Part shown: piece by piece, positions 17,165 through 26,720 of the stretch
How positions within the stretch are numbered: position 1 is the stretch's first letter
How the letters are laid out: every line of letters starts with the position of its first letter
Source: Candidatus Rhodoferax mariagerensis
GTDB taxonomy: Bacteria; Pseudomonadota; Gammaproteobacteria; Burkholderiales; Burkholderiaceae_C
Assembly: GCA_016719055.1 (NCBI GenBank)
Contig: JADKAW010000018.1
Location: 56,756-120,755, forward strand
DNA: 64,000 nt
Direction of reading: 5' to 3'
Made by a program: the position numbers and the translations under genes
The notes under the pieces: generated by a model
Seen by the model: the letters and a program-made list of their open reading frames with translations, nothing else
Databases searched by the model: none
Told to the model about the DNA's origin: nothing

Positions 17165-19141
17165 CTAGCGCGAGAGGGTTTGAATCAGGGTGTCAAAAAT
17201 CGACTGGGCGATCTGGATGACTTTGGCAGAAGCCTGGTATGCCTGCTGAAACTGCAGCAGTTTGGCCGCCTCTTCGTCCAGATTCACGCCTGAAACACCT
17301 GTGCGGTCCTCTTCCAGATTGGCAGCAATAGAACTTGACACGCTGGCTGAATAGTTGGCGCTTTGCGTACGGATACCAATTTGCGAAATCATGCTGGCAT
17401 AGCCGTCGGTCAGGGCTGAGCCGTCAAACATGGCGGTGTCGCGCAGGTTTATCATGGCTGCGGCGTTGCCAGAGTTCAAAGTCAGGTTGATACCGTTGTT
17501 GTTGGCAGCGTCCTTGATGCCGAAAACCGTGAACGTGTCGCCGGCCTTGGGCGAGCCTTGCAGTACCAAAGACCACTCACTCAGTGGCGAGCTGGCGGGT
17601 GTGGTGCCTTCGATGGTTTGACCTGAGGTGTAAGCAAAAGTTGTGGTGTTTGGCGGTATTTCGTCGTCTCGGGTAAAGCTGTTTGGTCCGGTAAATGTCA
17701 AAACCACAGGTGTGTTTGTGGTTTCAACCGCTGGCGGGTTGGTGCGCGCCCGCAGGCTGGCGAGTTGCAGACTGCCGGTGTTGCTCGTACCCATTTTTCC
17801 GACCACCGGGCTCGCCACCGCCAATGCGCGTGGCGTTGAAAACTCGGCTGCGATGTTGCTGGCTGAGGTGCTGAAGGGTTTGATTAAAAAGCGATCACCC
17901 GCCCCGGCTGCAACGCCGTCCCATGTGAGGGACAGGCCATCAATGATGACTGGATTAGTGGTGCCAAAATCGAAAGCGGTGCTGGTGTTGTCAGACCGCC
18001 GGGTAATGGATCCGGAGCTTGCCGTGGAAAACAGAACTTCGTAATCCGACGCAGCAAATTGAGTCACGTCGCTAATGCCCAAGCTCAGGGCGGCTCCGCC
18101 AGTGTTGACCGTCGCAGGCGCAGAAGGCACCATCACATTGCCGCTACCGAATACTGTTGGCGTGAACAAATCACCACCCACATTGCCATCCAGATCCAGA
18201 CCCAGCCTGTGTTGATCGTTCATGCTGGTGCTGATGGCCAGGGTCAGTCGCCCCAGCAGGTTGCGACCTTCGACCAGATCGTTGTTTTGAAACCGCAACA
18301 ACCCTGGCACTTCACCACCGCCGAGCCTGCTTTCATCCATCGTCACGCTTTGTCCGGTGCGTGTGATCACGAGCTTGGTTTTCAGCGGATCGTTGAAATC
18401 ATCCGACGACACCGCCAACTCGGCGGCAGAGTTGCCCAGCACCAGGGCTTGGCTGCCACCAATAAATATGCCTACCGTGCCATCGGTGGCCGCAATGGAG
18501 CTGGTTTGAATGTACTGATTGAGTTCGCGCACCAGTTGCTCGCGTTGATCCATCAAGTCATTGGGGGTCTGGCCAGTGCCCTGAGCTTTGGCGATCCGGT
18601 CGTTGACATCAGCGATGCTTTTGGCCAGGCTGTTGATGGCATCGATCTTTTGCGTAATTTCCTGGGTCACTCCGGTCTGCAGGTCATCCAGACTTTGTGA
18701 GGCACTGCGCATGCGCGACGCTGTTTCACCGACCCGGGTCAGCGCCACGGTTCGGGCCGTCAGGTCGGTGGGGGCGTTAGCAACGTCCGAAAACGCGTTG
18801 AGCATGTCGCTGACGGAAGCGCCCAAGGCGCTGGCACCGCCGGGAAAAATGCCCTCAAGCTGTCTTAGTTTGTCAGCTCGCGCGGTATCACCGGCACTGG
18901 TGGCACCAGCCAAGGTGGACTGGCGAACCAGAAATTCGCTGTAATTGCGTTGAATGGTGACAACATCCACACCTTTACCAATGTAGCCACTGCCACTGAA
19001 TTGACCTGCAACGGTCTGCAATACGGCCGACTGGCGTGAATAGCCAGGGGTATTGACGTTGGCGATATTGTTGCCAGTGGTTTGCAAGACCGTCTGGTTG
19101 GCCACCAATGCCCGGGAGGCGACGTTTAGGAGCCCGCTCAT
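17165..19141 (-). CDS. flgK: flagellar hook-associated protein 1
   Basis: A 658-residue hook-filament junction protein. The N-terminus LLNVASRALVANQTVLQTTGNNIANVNTPGYSRQ is the rod/hook signature with the ANVNTPGY motif, and the C-terminus (GVNLDEEAAKLLQFQQAYQASAKVI) is the matching coiled segment. Both are needed for export and assembly on the hook. The start overlaps the flgJ stop by four bases. Confidence 0.96.
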   Translation of the reverse strand: MSGLLNVASRALVANQTVLQTTGNNIANVNTPGYSRQSAVLQTVAGQFSGSGYIGKGVDVVTIQRNYSEFLVRQSTLAGATSAGDTARADKLRQLEGIFPGGASALGASVSDMLNAFSDVANAPTDLTARTVALTRVGETASRMRSASQSLDDLQTGVTQEITQKIDAINSLAKSIADVNDRIAKAQGTGQTPNDLMDQREQLVRELNQYIQTSSIAATDGTVGIFIGGSQALVLGNSAAELAVSSDDFNDPLKTKLVITRTGQSVTMDESRLGGGEVPGLLRFQNNDLVEGRNLLGRLTLAISTSMNDQHRLGLDLDGNVGGDLFTPTVFGSGNVMVPSAPATVNTGGAALSLGISDVTQFAASDYEVLFSTASSGSITRRSDNTSTAFDFGTTNPVIIDGLSLTWDGVAAGAGDRFLIKPFSTSASNIAAEFSTPRALAVASPVVGKMGTSNTGSLQLASLRARTNPPAVETTNTPVVLTFTGPNSFTRDDEIPPNTTTFAYTSGQTIEGTTPASSPLSEWSLVLQGSPKAGDTFTVFGIKDAANNNGINLTLNSGNAAAMINLRDTAMFDGSALTDGYASMISQIGIRTQSANYSASVSSSIAANLEEDRTGVSGVNLDEEAAKLLQFQQAYQASAKVIQIAQSIFDTLIQTLSR

Positions 19142-20067
19142 ATGCGTTGGGCCACAACTTGTGTACGCTGTTGCAGACGCTGTGTGGTTTCAATGGCGCG
19201 ACTCAGCTTGGTCGCGTAGTTGGGGTCGGTCGCATACCCTGCCTTTTGCAAGCTGTTGGCAAAAGCCAGGGCTGAGCCGGTTTGCTCGGTCACTTTGGCA
19301 TAGCGGGGCGACTGGGTGATCATGCGGGCGTAATCGCGAAACGATTCATCGTAAGAGTCATACGCACGGAATTTTGCGACTTTTTTCTCGGCCACGCCAT
19401 TCACGTATTCGGTGGTGGTGACCTCGGCCACCTTGCCTTTCCAGCCAGCACCAGCCTTGATGCCAAACAGGTTGTAAGAAGGTGCGCCGCCACGCTGCTT
19501 GATCTCAAACTGGCCCCAGCCGGTTTCGTGCCCGGCCTGGCCCACCATGTAGCTGGCGGGTATGCCGGTTTCCTTTTCGATGCGAATGGCCGCCTCGGTG
19601 TGGCGGCCGACAAAGCTGCTTTGTTTGTCGGTGGCTTTGGGTGCGTTGGCACCGTAAGCTGCCAGAGACGAGGCCCTCTGCAGCGTTGTCAGGGAGGCGG
19701 AACTGAGCGCGCCTGTACCTGCGGCTGCACCATTGCTGCTTTGGGGCATGGCCACCCCCATCTGGCGAGACAGCTGCGCCGCAATCAGGTCTGACAAGCC
19801 ACCAGGCTTGCCTGACATTTGCACGGCAAACTGCTGGTCGAGCAGGTCGGTGCCCAGGTCGCTGCCGGGGTTGTCGAGCATGCCAGATTTCATGGTGGCT
19901 TCGCGCATGCTCTTGATCAGTTCGCGCATGAACAGAGACTCGAACTGTTTGGCTGTCTCACGAATAGCCTCAGGCGTGGCTTGCCCGGCCTGCATTTTTA
20001 ATTTGTTCAGCGACCTGGCATCAGCGGCCAGCGCGTTGGACAGCGAGCTGGAGGGACCGAGGCTCAT
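19138..20067 (-). CDS. flgJ: flagellar rod assembly protein / peptidoglycan hydrolase
   Basis: A 309-residue two-domain FlgJ. Residues 1-110 are the rod-binding domain (AKQFESLFMRELIKSMREATM). The C-terminal domain from about 150 is a glucosaminidase-type muramidase (AIRIEKETGIPASYMVGQAGHETGWG, with the catalytic Glu in HETGWG). It caps the growing rod and opens the cell wall. Its start touches the flgI stop. Confidence 0.95.
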   Translation of the reverse strand: MSLGPSSSLSNALAADARSLNKLKMQAGQATPEAIRETAKQFESLFMRELIKSMREATMKSGMLDNPGSDLGTDLLDQQFAVQMSGKPGGLSDLIAAQLSRQMGVAMPQSSNGAAAGTGALSSASLTTLQRASSLAAYGANAPKATDKQSSFVGRHTEAAIRIEKETGIPASYMVGQAGHETGWGQFEIKQRGGAPSYNLFGIKAGAGWKGKVAEVTTTEYVNGVAEKKVAKFRAYDSYDESFRDYARMITQSPRYAKVTEQTGSALAFANSLQKAGYATDPNYATKLSRAIETTQRLQQRTQVVAQRI

Positions 20068-21224
20068 CAGATCACCTCCAGTTCTGCGTTCAGCGCACCT
20101 GCGGCCTTGATCGCTTGCAAAATAGCCAGCAGGTCTTGCGGCGTAGCACCCAAAGAGTTCAGGGCTCGCACCACATCGGCCAGTTGCGGTGCGGCAGGCA
20201 GCGTGATCAGCATGCCGGGCTCGGCCTTGATCTGGATGTCCGCCTTTTCAGTGACAACGGTCTGACCACCAGCCAACGGGTTTGGCTGAGTGACTTGCGG
20301 GGTGTTGGTAATACTGATGGACAGATTGCCGTGGGCAATGGCGCAGGCCCCCAGGCTGACCGACTGGTTCATCACGATCGAGCCGGTGCGTGAGTTGATC
20401 ACCACCCGAGCGGAGGGCACGGTGGATTCAAGCGGCAACTCTTCGAGTTCGGCCATGAAGGTGACGCGTGCATCGGGGTCAGCCGGTGCCTTGACGCGGA
20501 TGGTGCGGCCGTCTAGCGCCTGGGCTGATCCGGCACCAAATTTGGTGTTGATGGCTTGCGCCACCTTGCGGGCGGTCTGAAAGTCAGATGCTTCCAGGCC
20601 CAGGGTAATGCTGGCACCTTCCTGCAAGGGGGTGGGTACAGCCCGTTCAACCTGGGCACCACCCGGAATACGGCCAGCACTCAGGTGATTGACCTGCACC
20701 TTGCTGCCACCGGCCGCAGCACCGGCACCGGCGACTACCATATTGCCTTGGGCAATGGCATAAATCTCGCCATCTGCGCCCTTGAGCGGGGTCGAGATCA
20801 GCGTTCCACCCTTGAGCGACTTGGAATTGCCCACAGACGACACGTTGATATCAATGCTTTGGCCCGGACGGGCAAACGCTGGCAACTGGGCTGTCACCAG
20901 TACAGCCGCCACATTTTTCATTTGCAGCTGGGACGCCGCTGCGGTTGACAGCGTGATGCCAAGCTGTTTGAGGTAATTGCTGATGCCTTGAGAGGTGTAG
21001 GGCATCTGCGTGGTCTGATCGCCGGTGCCATCCAGGCCCACCACCAGACCAAAACCGGTCAGCTGATTGCTGCGCACGCCTTCAACAGCAGCCACTTCCT
21101 TGATACGGGCGGCCTGGGCCGGTACCGGCAACGCCAAGCCCAACAATGCCAGTGAAAACAGCAGCCCCTGCACGACAAGGCGTGCGCGCTGGCTGGTGTT
21201 TGGTGTGTTGGATGAATCGTGCAT
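20067..21224 (-). CDS. flgI: flagellar P-ring protein
   Basis: A 385-residue protein with an N-terminal signal peptide ending PAQA-ARIKE. Conserved P-ring segments visible are the NQLTGFGLVVGLDGTGD region, FARPGQSIDINVSSVGN and the C-terminal ALNSLGATPQDLLAILQAIKAAGAL. It forms the peptidoglycan-level bushing around the rod. Confidence 0.96.
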   Translation of the reverse strand: MHDSSNTPNTSQRARLVVQGLLFSLALLGLALPVPAQAARIKEVAAVEGVRSNQLTGFGLVVGLDGTGDQTTQMPYTSQGISNYLKQLGITLSTAAASQLQMKNVAAVLVTAQLPAFARPGQSIDINVSSVGNSKSLKGGTLISTPLKGADGEIYAIAQGNMVVAGAGAAAGGSKVQVNHLSAGRIPGGAQVERAVPTPLQEGASITLGLEASDFQTARKVAQAINTKFGAGSAQALDGRTIRVKAPADPDARVTFMAELEELPLESTVPSARVVINSRTGSIVMNQSVSLGACAIAHGNLSISITNTPQVTQPNPLAGGQTVVTEKADIQIKAEPGMLITLPAAPQLADVVRALNSLGATPQDLLAILQAIKAAGALNAELEVI

Positions 21225-21257
21225 TTGGTTTACCCCTCGGCACGATTCTGCGCAACT

Positions 21258-21989
21258 TTAGAACGGTAGAAAGCTGAAAAAGAACCGTGATAACCAGCCA
21301 ACTGTTTGCGCTTCGGCTTGCGCACCGCGGCCCTTGGACTCCATGCGGGCATTGGCCACCTGGGTTGAGTTGATCAGATTGCCGGGCTGGATCAGCATTG
21401 GATCGACGGTACCCGAAAAGCGCATCACGTCCACATTCTGGTTCACGCCAATCTGCTTGTCGCCCATGACCAGCAGGTGTCCGTTGGGCAACACGTCCAC
21501 CACGGTGGTGGTGATACTGCCCAAAAAGGTGTTGGCACTCTCGGTGCCTCCCTTGCCGGAAAAGTCGCTGGCAGAGGCGGTGCCGCTTTGCAAGTTGACC
21601 AGATCGACGGCTGAAAGCAGCGGGAAGGCACTGACGCTGGTCGAGCCCGAGCTGGTGCGGTTGGCGGTGGACTTGGAGACCTGGCTGGCAGTGACGCTTT
21701 CCACAATCTGGATCGTGACCATGTCACCCACCATGCGTGCGCGAGAATCTTCGAAAGCGGGGCGGTATGCGGCTTTTTTGAACAGGCTGCCGCTGGCCCC
21801 TGCCGTGCCGCGCTTGACGTCTGCCGGGTTGGTGGTGATGGGGCGCGCCTCGGGTGGATCGGGAAACTCCACGCTGACGGTTTGGGGCAATGAGCTGCAA
21901 CCAGCGAATGCCCCAAAAGCTACCAAATACATAGTGGCTCGCGCATATTTGATAAGGGCTAGAGGTCGATTTTGCTTAAAAGTTTTCAT
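21258..21989 (-). CDS. flgH: flagellar L-ring lipoprotein
   Basis: A 243-residue lipoprotein that forms the outer-membrane ring of the basal body. The lipobox is AFAGC with the lipidated Cys31. FlgH hallmarks include RMVGDMVTIQIVESV, ANTFLGSITTTVVDVLPNGHLLVMGDKQI and NLINSTQVANARME. The signal-peptide region is encoded largely by a copy of the dispersed repeat, which probably replaced or extended the original N-terminus. Confidence 0.95.
   Translation of the reverse strand: MKTFKQNRPLALIKYARATMYLVAFGAFAGCSSLPQTVSVEFPDPPEARPITTNPADVKRGTAGASGSLFKKAAYRPAFEDSRARMVGDMVTIQIVESVTASQVSKSTANRTSSGSTSVSAFPLLSAVDLVNLQSGTASASDFSGKGGTESANTFLGSITTTVVDVLPNGHLLVMGDKQIGVNQNVDVMRFSGTVDPMLIQPGNLINSTQVANARMESKGRGAQAEAQTVGWLSRFFFSFLPF
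21918..21972 (+). repeat. dispersed AAGGGCTAGAGG-type repeat, copy 4 (inside flgH)
   Basis: AGCTACCAAATACATAGTGG, then CTCGCGCAT, then GATAAGGGCTAGAGG (21951-21965). It is antisense to flgH and covers the codons for the start of the signal peptide, which reads NRPLALIKYARATMYL there. Confidence 0.65.
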
Positions 21990-22004
21990 GATGAGCCTGC
22001 GACG

Positions 22005-22787
22005 TTAAAGTTGGCCGAGTTTTTGCAGCATCTGGTCAGAGGTCTGCACCGCCTTGGAATTCATCTCGTAAGCGCGCTGGGTCTGGATCATGGTGACCAG
22101 CTCCTGCACGACATTGACGTTGGAAGTTTCGACAAAGCCCTGCATCAGCGCGCCCATGCCGTCGGCACCAGGTGTACCTGCCGTGGGCTGGCCAGACGCC
22201 GCACTCTCGGCATACAGGTTGCCGCCCAGGGGCGTCAGACCGGCCGGATTGATAAAGCGGGCTAACGCAATGGTGCCAATGCTGGCAGGCGCGGCCGTGC
22301 CAGGTATGGTGGCAGTCACTGTGCCGTCGCCTGCAATTGTCACGGCGGTGGCGTTGGCCGGTACCGTGACGCCGTTGGCCACAGCCAGCCCGGTGGCGGT
22401 GACCAGCGCCCCGGCCGAATTGACCTGAAATGCGCCGTCGCGCGTGTAGCTGTTGGTGCCGTCGGGCATGGTGACCTGAAAAAAACCATCACCCTGAATG
22501 GCTACGTCGAGCTTGTTGCTGGTCTGCTGCAGGTTGCCTTGGGCAAACGAGCGGCTGGTGGCCACGGTGCGCACACCCAGGCCGACTTGCAGGCCGGTGG
22601 GCAGCGTGGACTGCTCGGTGCTGCTGGCACCCACCTGGCGCAGGTTTTGGTACATCAGGTCTTCAAACACGGCGGTTGAGCGCTTGAAGCCGTTGGTGGA
22701 CACGTTGGCCAGGTTGTTGGAGATCACGTCCAGCTGCATTTGCTGGGCTTCCATGCCAGTTTTTGAGATCCACAGAGAGTTGATCAT
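22005..22787 (-). CDS. flgG: flagellar distal rod protein
   Basis: A 260-residue protein with the usual FlgG length. The N-terminal rod motif is SLWISKTGMEAQQMQLDVISNNLANVSTNGFKR, and the C-terminal partner is NVNVVQELVTMIQTQRAYEMNSKAV. It builds the distal rod crossing the P and L rings. Confidence 0.97.
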   Translation of the reverse strand: MINSLWISKTGMEAQQMQLDVISNNLANVSTNGFKRSTAVFEDLMYQNLRQVGASSTEQSTLPTGLQVGLGVRTVATSRSFAQGNLQQTSNKLDVAIQGDGFFQVTMPDGTNSYTRDGAFQVNSAGALVTATGLAVANGVTVPANATAVTIAGDGTVTATIPGTAAPASIGTIALARFINPAGLTPLGGNLYAESAASGQPTAGTPGADGMGALMQGFVETSNVNVVQELVTMIQTQRAYEMNSKAVQTSDQMLQKLGQL

Positions 22788-22805
22788 GATGGGGTCCTTG
22801 CGAGA

Positions 22806-23546
22806 TTAGCCTTGCATGCTGAGCAGTTGGGCGGCGGCGCGGTCGTCGGCTTCAGCGGTTTGCATCAGCCGGGTCTGGGCTTCAAACTGGCGTGCGGTTT
22901 GAATCATGCCGACCATGGTTTCAATGGCGTTGACGTTGGAGCCTTCAATAATGCCAAGTTGCAGGCGGGCGTTGGCGTCGTTGGGCATCGGGTCGCCCGA
23001 GGTGGTGCGAAACAAACCGTCATTGCCGCGTTTGAGCGGGTCTTCGCCGGTGGGTGTTGCCACTTTGAGCCGGCCAATGCCGGCTGAGGGCTGTTGGCCG
23101 ACCTTGGCGGTCAGGGTGCCGTCAACTCCTAATGTGACTTCGGCGTTGGCGGGCACCAGAATGGGCGCGCCGCCATCACTCAGCACGGTCAGGCCCGTGC
23201 TGGTTTTCAGCGTGCCATCGGCGGCCACTTCAAAAGACCCATTGCGGGTGTAGGCCTCGGTGCCGTCCAGCGCCTGCACGCCAAACCATGAATTGCCGGT
23301 GGTCATGGCGTCCATGGCCCGGCCCGTGCGCTGCGGTGTGCCAGGAATGTCGAGAAACCCGGGCGTGGCTTCAAGGGCCATAACCCGGGTGGTGGAGCCG
23401 TCGCCACGCACTGGCACGGCGCGGTAGGTAGATAACTCGGCGCGAAAGCCATTGGTGGAGACATTGGCCAGGTTGTTGGACAGCACGGCTTGCCGATGCG
23501 CTGCCGCATTGGCACCCGTCATGGCGGTGTAAATCAGTTTGTCCAT
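22806..23546 (-). CDS. flgF: flagellar proximal rod protein
   Basis: A 246-residue rod protein. It begins MDKLIYTAMTGANAAAHRQ and carries the NNLANVSTNGFRAE rod motif; the C-terminus has SNVNAIETMVGMIQTARQFEAQ. The Arg/Phe pattern in place of QRAYE distinguishes FlgF from FlgG. Confidence 0.96.
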   Translation of the reverse strand: MDKLIYTAMTGANAAAHRQAVLSNNLANVSTNGFRAELSTYRAVPVRGDGSTTRVMALEATPGFLDIPGTPQRTGRAMDAMTTGNSWFGVQALDGTEAYTRNGSFEVAADGTLKTSTGLTVLSDGGAPILVPANAEVTLGVDGTLTAKVGQQPSAGIGRLKVATPTGEDPLKRGNDGLFRTTSGDPMPNDANARLQLGIIEGSNVNAIETMVGMIQTARQFEAQTRLMQTAEADDRAAAQLLSMQG

Positions 23547-23584
23547 GTTGGCTCCTGGTCAGGCCTTGGGTTTGCTGGTCAAGG

Positions 23585-24952
23585 TCAACGCAGATTGACC
23601 AGGGTGGACATGATCTGGTCTTGCGTTTTGATGGTTTGTGCGTTGGCCTGGTAAGCGCGCTGGGCCGTCATCATGTTGACTAGCTCTGCTGTGAGGTCGA
23701 CGTTGGAGTCTTCCAGCGCCCCAGAGCGAAGTGCGCCAAACCGGCCAGTGGCCGCTGAACCCTGTACCGGTTGACCCGATGCAAATGTCTCAGCCCAGGC
23801 GTTGCCACCCAGCGGCGACAAGCCCTGAACATTGCGAAAATCAGCCAGGGTGATCTTGCCAGCCGACTGCGTTTGGCCGTTGGAGTAACGCGTCGAGACC
23901 AGGCCGTCTTCGCCAATGCTCAGGCTGGTAAGTTCGCCAGCGGTGTAGCCGTCCTGCGTGAGGTCTGCCACTGCGAAGTTGGTGCCGTACTGGCTGACAG
24001 CTGTGGTGTCGCCATTGCCGCTCTGGCCCAAGTCAAGCATGATGGGCTGGTCCAGGAAGCCGTCGGTGGGCGCGCCAGCGACGAATTCGTTTGGGTTGAG
24101 CGATGCGATGGTTGCGGCTGGAAGTTCAAAGCCAAATGCAGGCAGGGGGTTCAACACTGGAACAGCGCTGCTGGTCGGTGCCGCTGGCGTCAGTATTTTT
24201 CCGCTGGTGTCAAAGGTAATTTGAAATACAAAACCACCCGGCGACGCCTGTAATGTCGTGTCAAGCGTGGTAAAGACGTTCCAGGTGTTCGCAGCTTCAT
24301 CTTTTTCAAAGTAAAGGCTGATCGGGGATGCTACACCTTGCGAATCGTAAACATTCACTGAAGTTGCGTAGGTTGAACGTGCAGTGGGCTGGATCGCGGC
24401 AACTGCAGGCGGGCCAACAACCGCCGCCACGCCGACGGCCGGCGTGGCTCGGGCGTCCAGATTCAGGCGCAGTCTGACAACGTCCGTTTGTTTGGCACCA
24501 ATGGGCGCGCTGGTTGGCAGTTTGAGCGCTTGGATCGTGCCGCTGGTGGGCACTCCGTCTATATCGGTGGGTAGGCCCATGAGATTGGCACCGCTGTTGG
24601 TTTTGATGTAGCCATCTTTATCGAGTTTGAACGAACCGTCACGGGTGTAGGCTGCTGATCCGTCCGACTGGGTCAATTGGAAGAAGCCCCCACCGTTGAT
24701 GGCGACGTCCAGACTGTTCCCTGTGGTGGAGATGTTTCCTTGGGTAAATTGTTGTGCGATGGCTTCCACCGCCACGCCAATACCAGGGCCATTGCTGCCA
24801 CCCCCGGCACCCAATGATGAGGCGACCAGGTTGCCAAATTCAGCCCGCGATGATTTCATGCCGGTGGTGTTGGCATTGGCGATGTTGTTGCCAATCACAT
24901 CCAGGTTTCGGCTGGATGCGTTGAGCCCGGAGAGTCCGGTTTGGAATGACAT
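23585..24952 (-). CDS. flgE: flagellar hook protein
   Basis: A 455-residue hook subunit. The N-terminus MSFQTGLSGLNASSRNLDVIGNNIANANTTGMKSS and the C-terminal DLTAELVNMMTAQRAYQANAQTIKTQDQI are conserved hook/rod helices. The middle is variable, as expected for the exposed domains of the hook. It follows flgD by 29 bases. Confidence 0.97.
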   Translation of the reverse strand: MSFQTGLSGLNASSRNLDVIGNNIANANTTGMKSSRAEFGNLVASSLGAGGGSNGPGIGVAVEAIAQQFTQGNISTTGNSLDVAINGGGFFQLTQSDGSAAYTRDGSFKLDKDGYIKTNSGANLMGLPTDIDGVPTSGTIQALKLPTSAPIGAKQTDVVRLRLNLDARATPAVGVAAVVGPPAVAAIQPTARSTYATSVNVYDSQGVASPISLYFEKDEAANTWNVFTTLDTTLQASPGGFVFQITFDTSGKILTPAAPTSSAVPVLNPLPAFGFELPAATIASLNPNEFVAGAPTDGFLDQPIMLDLGQSGNGDTTAVSQYGTNFAVADLTQDGYTAGELTSLSIGEDGLVSTRYSNGQTQSAGKITLADFRNVQGLSPLGGNAWAETFASGQPVQGSAATGRFGALRSGALEDSNVDLTAELVNMMTAQRAYQANAQTIKTQDQIMSTLVNLR

Positions 24953-24981
24953 GGTATTTTCCTTGCTGGCTAATAATAGAG

Positions 24982-25644
24982 TTAAAGAATGGCCTTGACG
25001 CTGCTGTAGTCAATGGAGTTGCCATTGGCCAGTTGAACTTTCATGACTCCGTTGTCACTGCCGACTGAGCTGACAGTGACCCGTGCCAGGGTGTTGCTCT
25101 CGATGGCTTTGCCACCCAGCGTGGCTGTGACGCGAAATGTCGGGGTTCCGCCCAGGGCGTATTTGGAGGCATCCCAGTCAAAATTGTGGCGGCCTGCATC
25201 CAGTGCCCCCAGATTAAACGAGTCCACCACCTGCCCGCCCGGTGACAGCACTTCGACCTTGACACTTTCGGCGCGTCCCGTGAGTTCGACGGCACCCCCT
25301 GCCGCGCCATCCTTGATGGTCAGGGTGTTGCCGTCAATCAGCACGTCATGTCCCACCATGCTTGACCCTTGCAGCACCTGCATGGCGGTGAACTGTTCGC
25401 CCAGGCTCTTGAGGGTTTCGTTGACCTGCTGGATGCCCGTGACAGTGTTGATCTGCGCCATCTGGCTGGTCATTTGGGCGTTGTCCATGGGGTTCATGGG
25501 GTCCTGGTTGTTCAGCTGCGCCACCAGTAATTTCAGAAATCGGTCCTGTGCCTCGTCGATGGTGGAGGTGGTGCTGGCTGTGTTGGTGCCTGTGGCAATC
25601 TTGGTATTGCTGGAGACCACGGGGGCGCTGGATGAGGTAAGCAT
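24982..25644 (-). CDS. flgD: flagellar hook capping protein
   Basis: A 220-residue hook-assembly scaffold. The family core DRFLKLLVAQLNNQDPMNPMDNAQMTSQMAQINTVTGI is plain at residues 34-72, followed by the FlgD tudor/Ig-like domain (GHDVLIDGN, GQVVDSFNLGALDAGRHNFDWD). It caps the growing hook and is absent from the mature flagellum. Confidence 0.96.
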   Translation of the reverse strand: MLTSSSAPVVSSNTKIATGTNTASTTSTIDEAQDRFLKLLVAQLNNQDPMNPMDNAQMTSQMAQINTVTGIQQVNETLKSLGEQFTAMQVLQGSSMVGHDVLIDGNTLTIKDGAAGGAVELTGRAESVKVEVLSPGGQVVDSFNLGALDAGRHNFDWDASKYALGGTPTFRVTATLGGKAIESNTLARVTVSSVGSDNGVMKVQLANGNSIDYSSVKAIL

Positions 25645-25658
25645 GGCGGTGTCCTGGT

Positions 25659-26063
25659 TTATTGACCCAATTGCAGGGTTTTGAGCAACAGCGACTTGGC
25701 CGTGTTCATGACTTCGATGTTGTTCTGGTAAGAGCGCGAGGCCGAGATCATGTTGACCATCTCTTCGACCGGATTGACGTTGGAATAGTTGACATAACCC
25801 TCAGCGTCGGCAGATGGGTGGTTGGGGTTATGCACCCGCTTGAAGGGTTCGTTGCTTTCTTGAATGGCGCTGACTTTGACACCCGCCGAGGCTTCGCTGC
25901 CCAAAGGAGTCGTCTGAAAAACCACTTGGCGGGCTTTGAATCCCTGGCCATCGGGGCCGGCCACCGCGTCGGCGTTGGCCAGGTTGCTGGCCACCACGTT
26001 GAGTCGTTGTGACTGGGCGCTGATGGCGCTACCCGAGACGTTGAAAATTGAAAACATGGACAT
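25659..26063 (-). CDS. flgC: flagellar proximal rod protein
   Basis: A 134-residue protein of normal FlgC length. It has the motif VVASNLANADAVAGPDG near the N-terminus and NVNPVEEMVNMISASRSYQNNIEVMNTAK at the C-terminus. It lies between flgB and flgD in the standard order. Confidence 0.96.
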   Translation of the reverse strand: MSMFSIFNVSGSAISAQSQRLNVVASNLANADAVAGPDGQGFKARQVVFQTTPLGSEASAGVKVSAIQESNEPFKRVHNPNHPSADAEGYVNYSNVNPVEEMVNMISASRSYQNNIEVMNTAKSLLLKTLQLGQ

Positions 26064-26087
26064 GGTGCTGCTCCGCGGTGTGGCCGC

Positions 26088-26537
26088 TTACTGGCCCTGA
26101 ATGGCGCTCAAAATGGACTTGGACTGCCCGTTGATAAAGCGCAGGGTGGATTCGTAACGCACGGAGTTGTCAACAAAGTTGGCGCGTTCGCGGTCCAGGT
26201 CCACGCTGTTACTGTCAACACTGGGTTGGCTTTGAATGGCATAACCCAGATTGGCTGAACGTGTTAGCTGACTGTCGCTGCCAACTGGCAAGGCAAAGTG
26301 CCGTGGGTTGGTTGTGGCACCGGATGTGCCAGAGACTTGCGGTTTGATCACGCGGCCAAGCTCACTGGTACTGGCACCGGTGGACTCGATCAGCGCGTCT
26401 TTGAAATTGATGTCGCGCGCCACAAAGCCGGGCGTATCAGCATTGGCAATGTTGCTGGCGATGAGGCGTTGGCGTTCGGCTCGCAGCACCAGTGCCTTGG
26501 CATGGAAGTCCAGTCCGCTGGTTAGATTGGCAAACAT
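26088..26537 (-). CDS. flgB: flagellar proximal rod protein
   Basis: A 149-residue protein, first of the long flgB-flgL run. The rod motif LIASNIANADTPGFVARDINFKDAL is at residues 27-51, and the C-terminus has VDLDRERANFVDNSVRYESTLRFI. The divergent gap to flgA (26538-26720) should carry the class-2 promoters for both directions. Confidence 0.95.
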   Translation of the reverse strand: MFANLTSGLDFHAKALVLRAERQRLIASNIANADTPGFVARDINFKDALIESTGASTSELGRVIKPQVSGTSGATTNPRHFALPVGSDSQLTRSANLGYAIQSQPSVDSNSVDLDRERANFVDNSVRYESTLRFINGQSKSILSAIQGQ

Positions 26538-26720
26538 AAAACACCTCGGCTTTCTTGCGCCATTGGTTTTGCCCGGTAAAGTTTCAGAAATGGCGTTCGA
26601 GTGATTATGAAAATGCCCGGAGATTTCTAAACCGCAAATAGAGGGCTATTGCTTGTTCATTTGTGCTGATTGACTTGCGCTGCTTTGTTTAAAGTGCAAG
26701 GGCTTGTTCTTGGAGATGTC

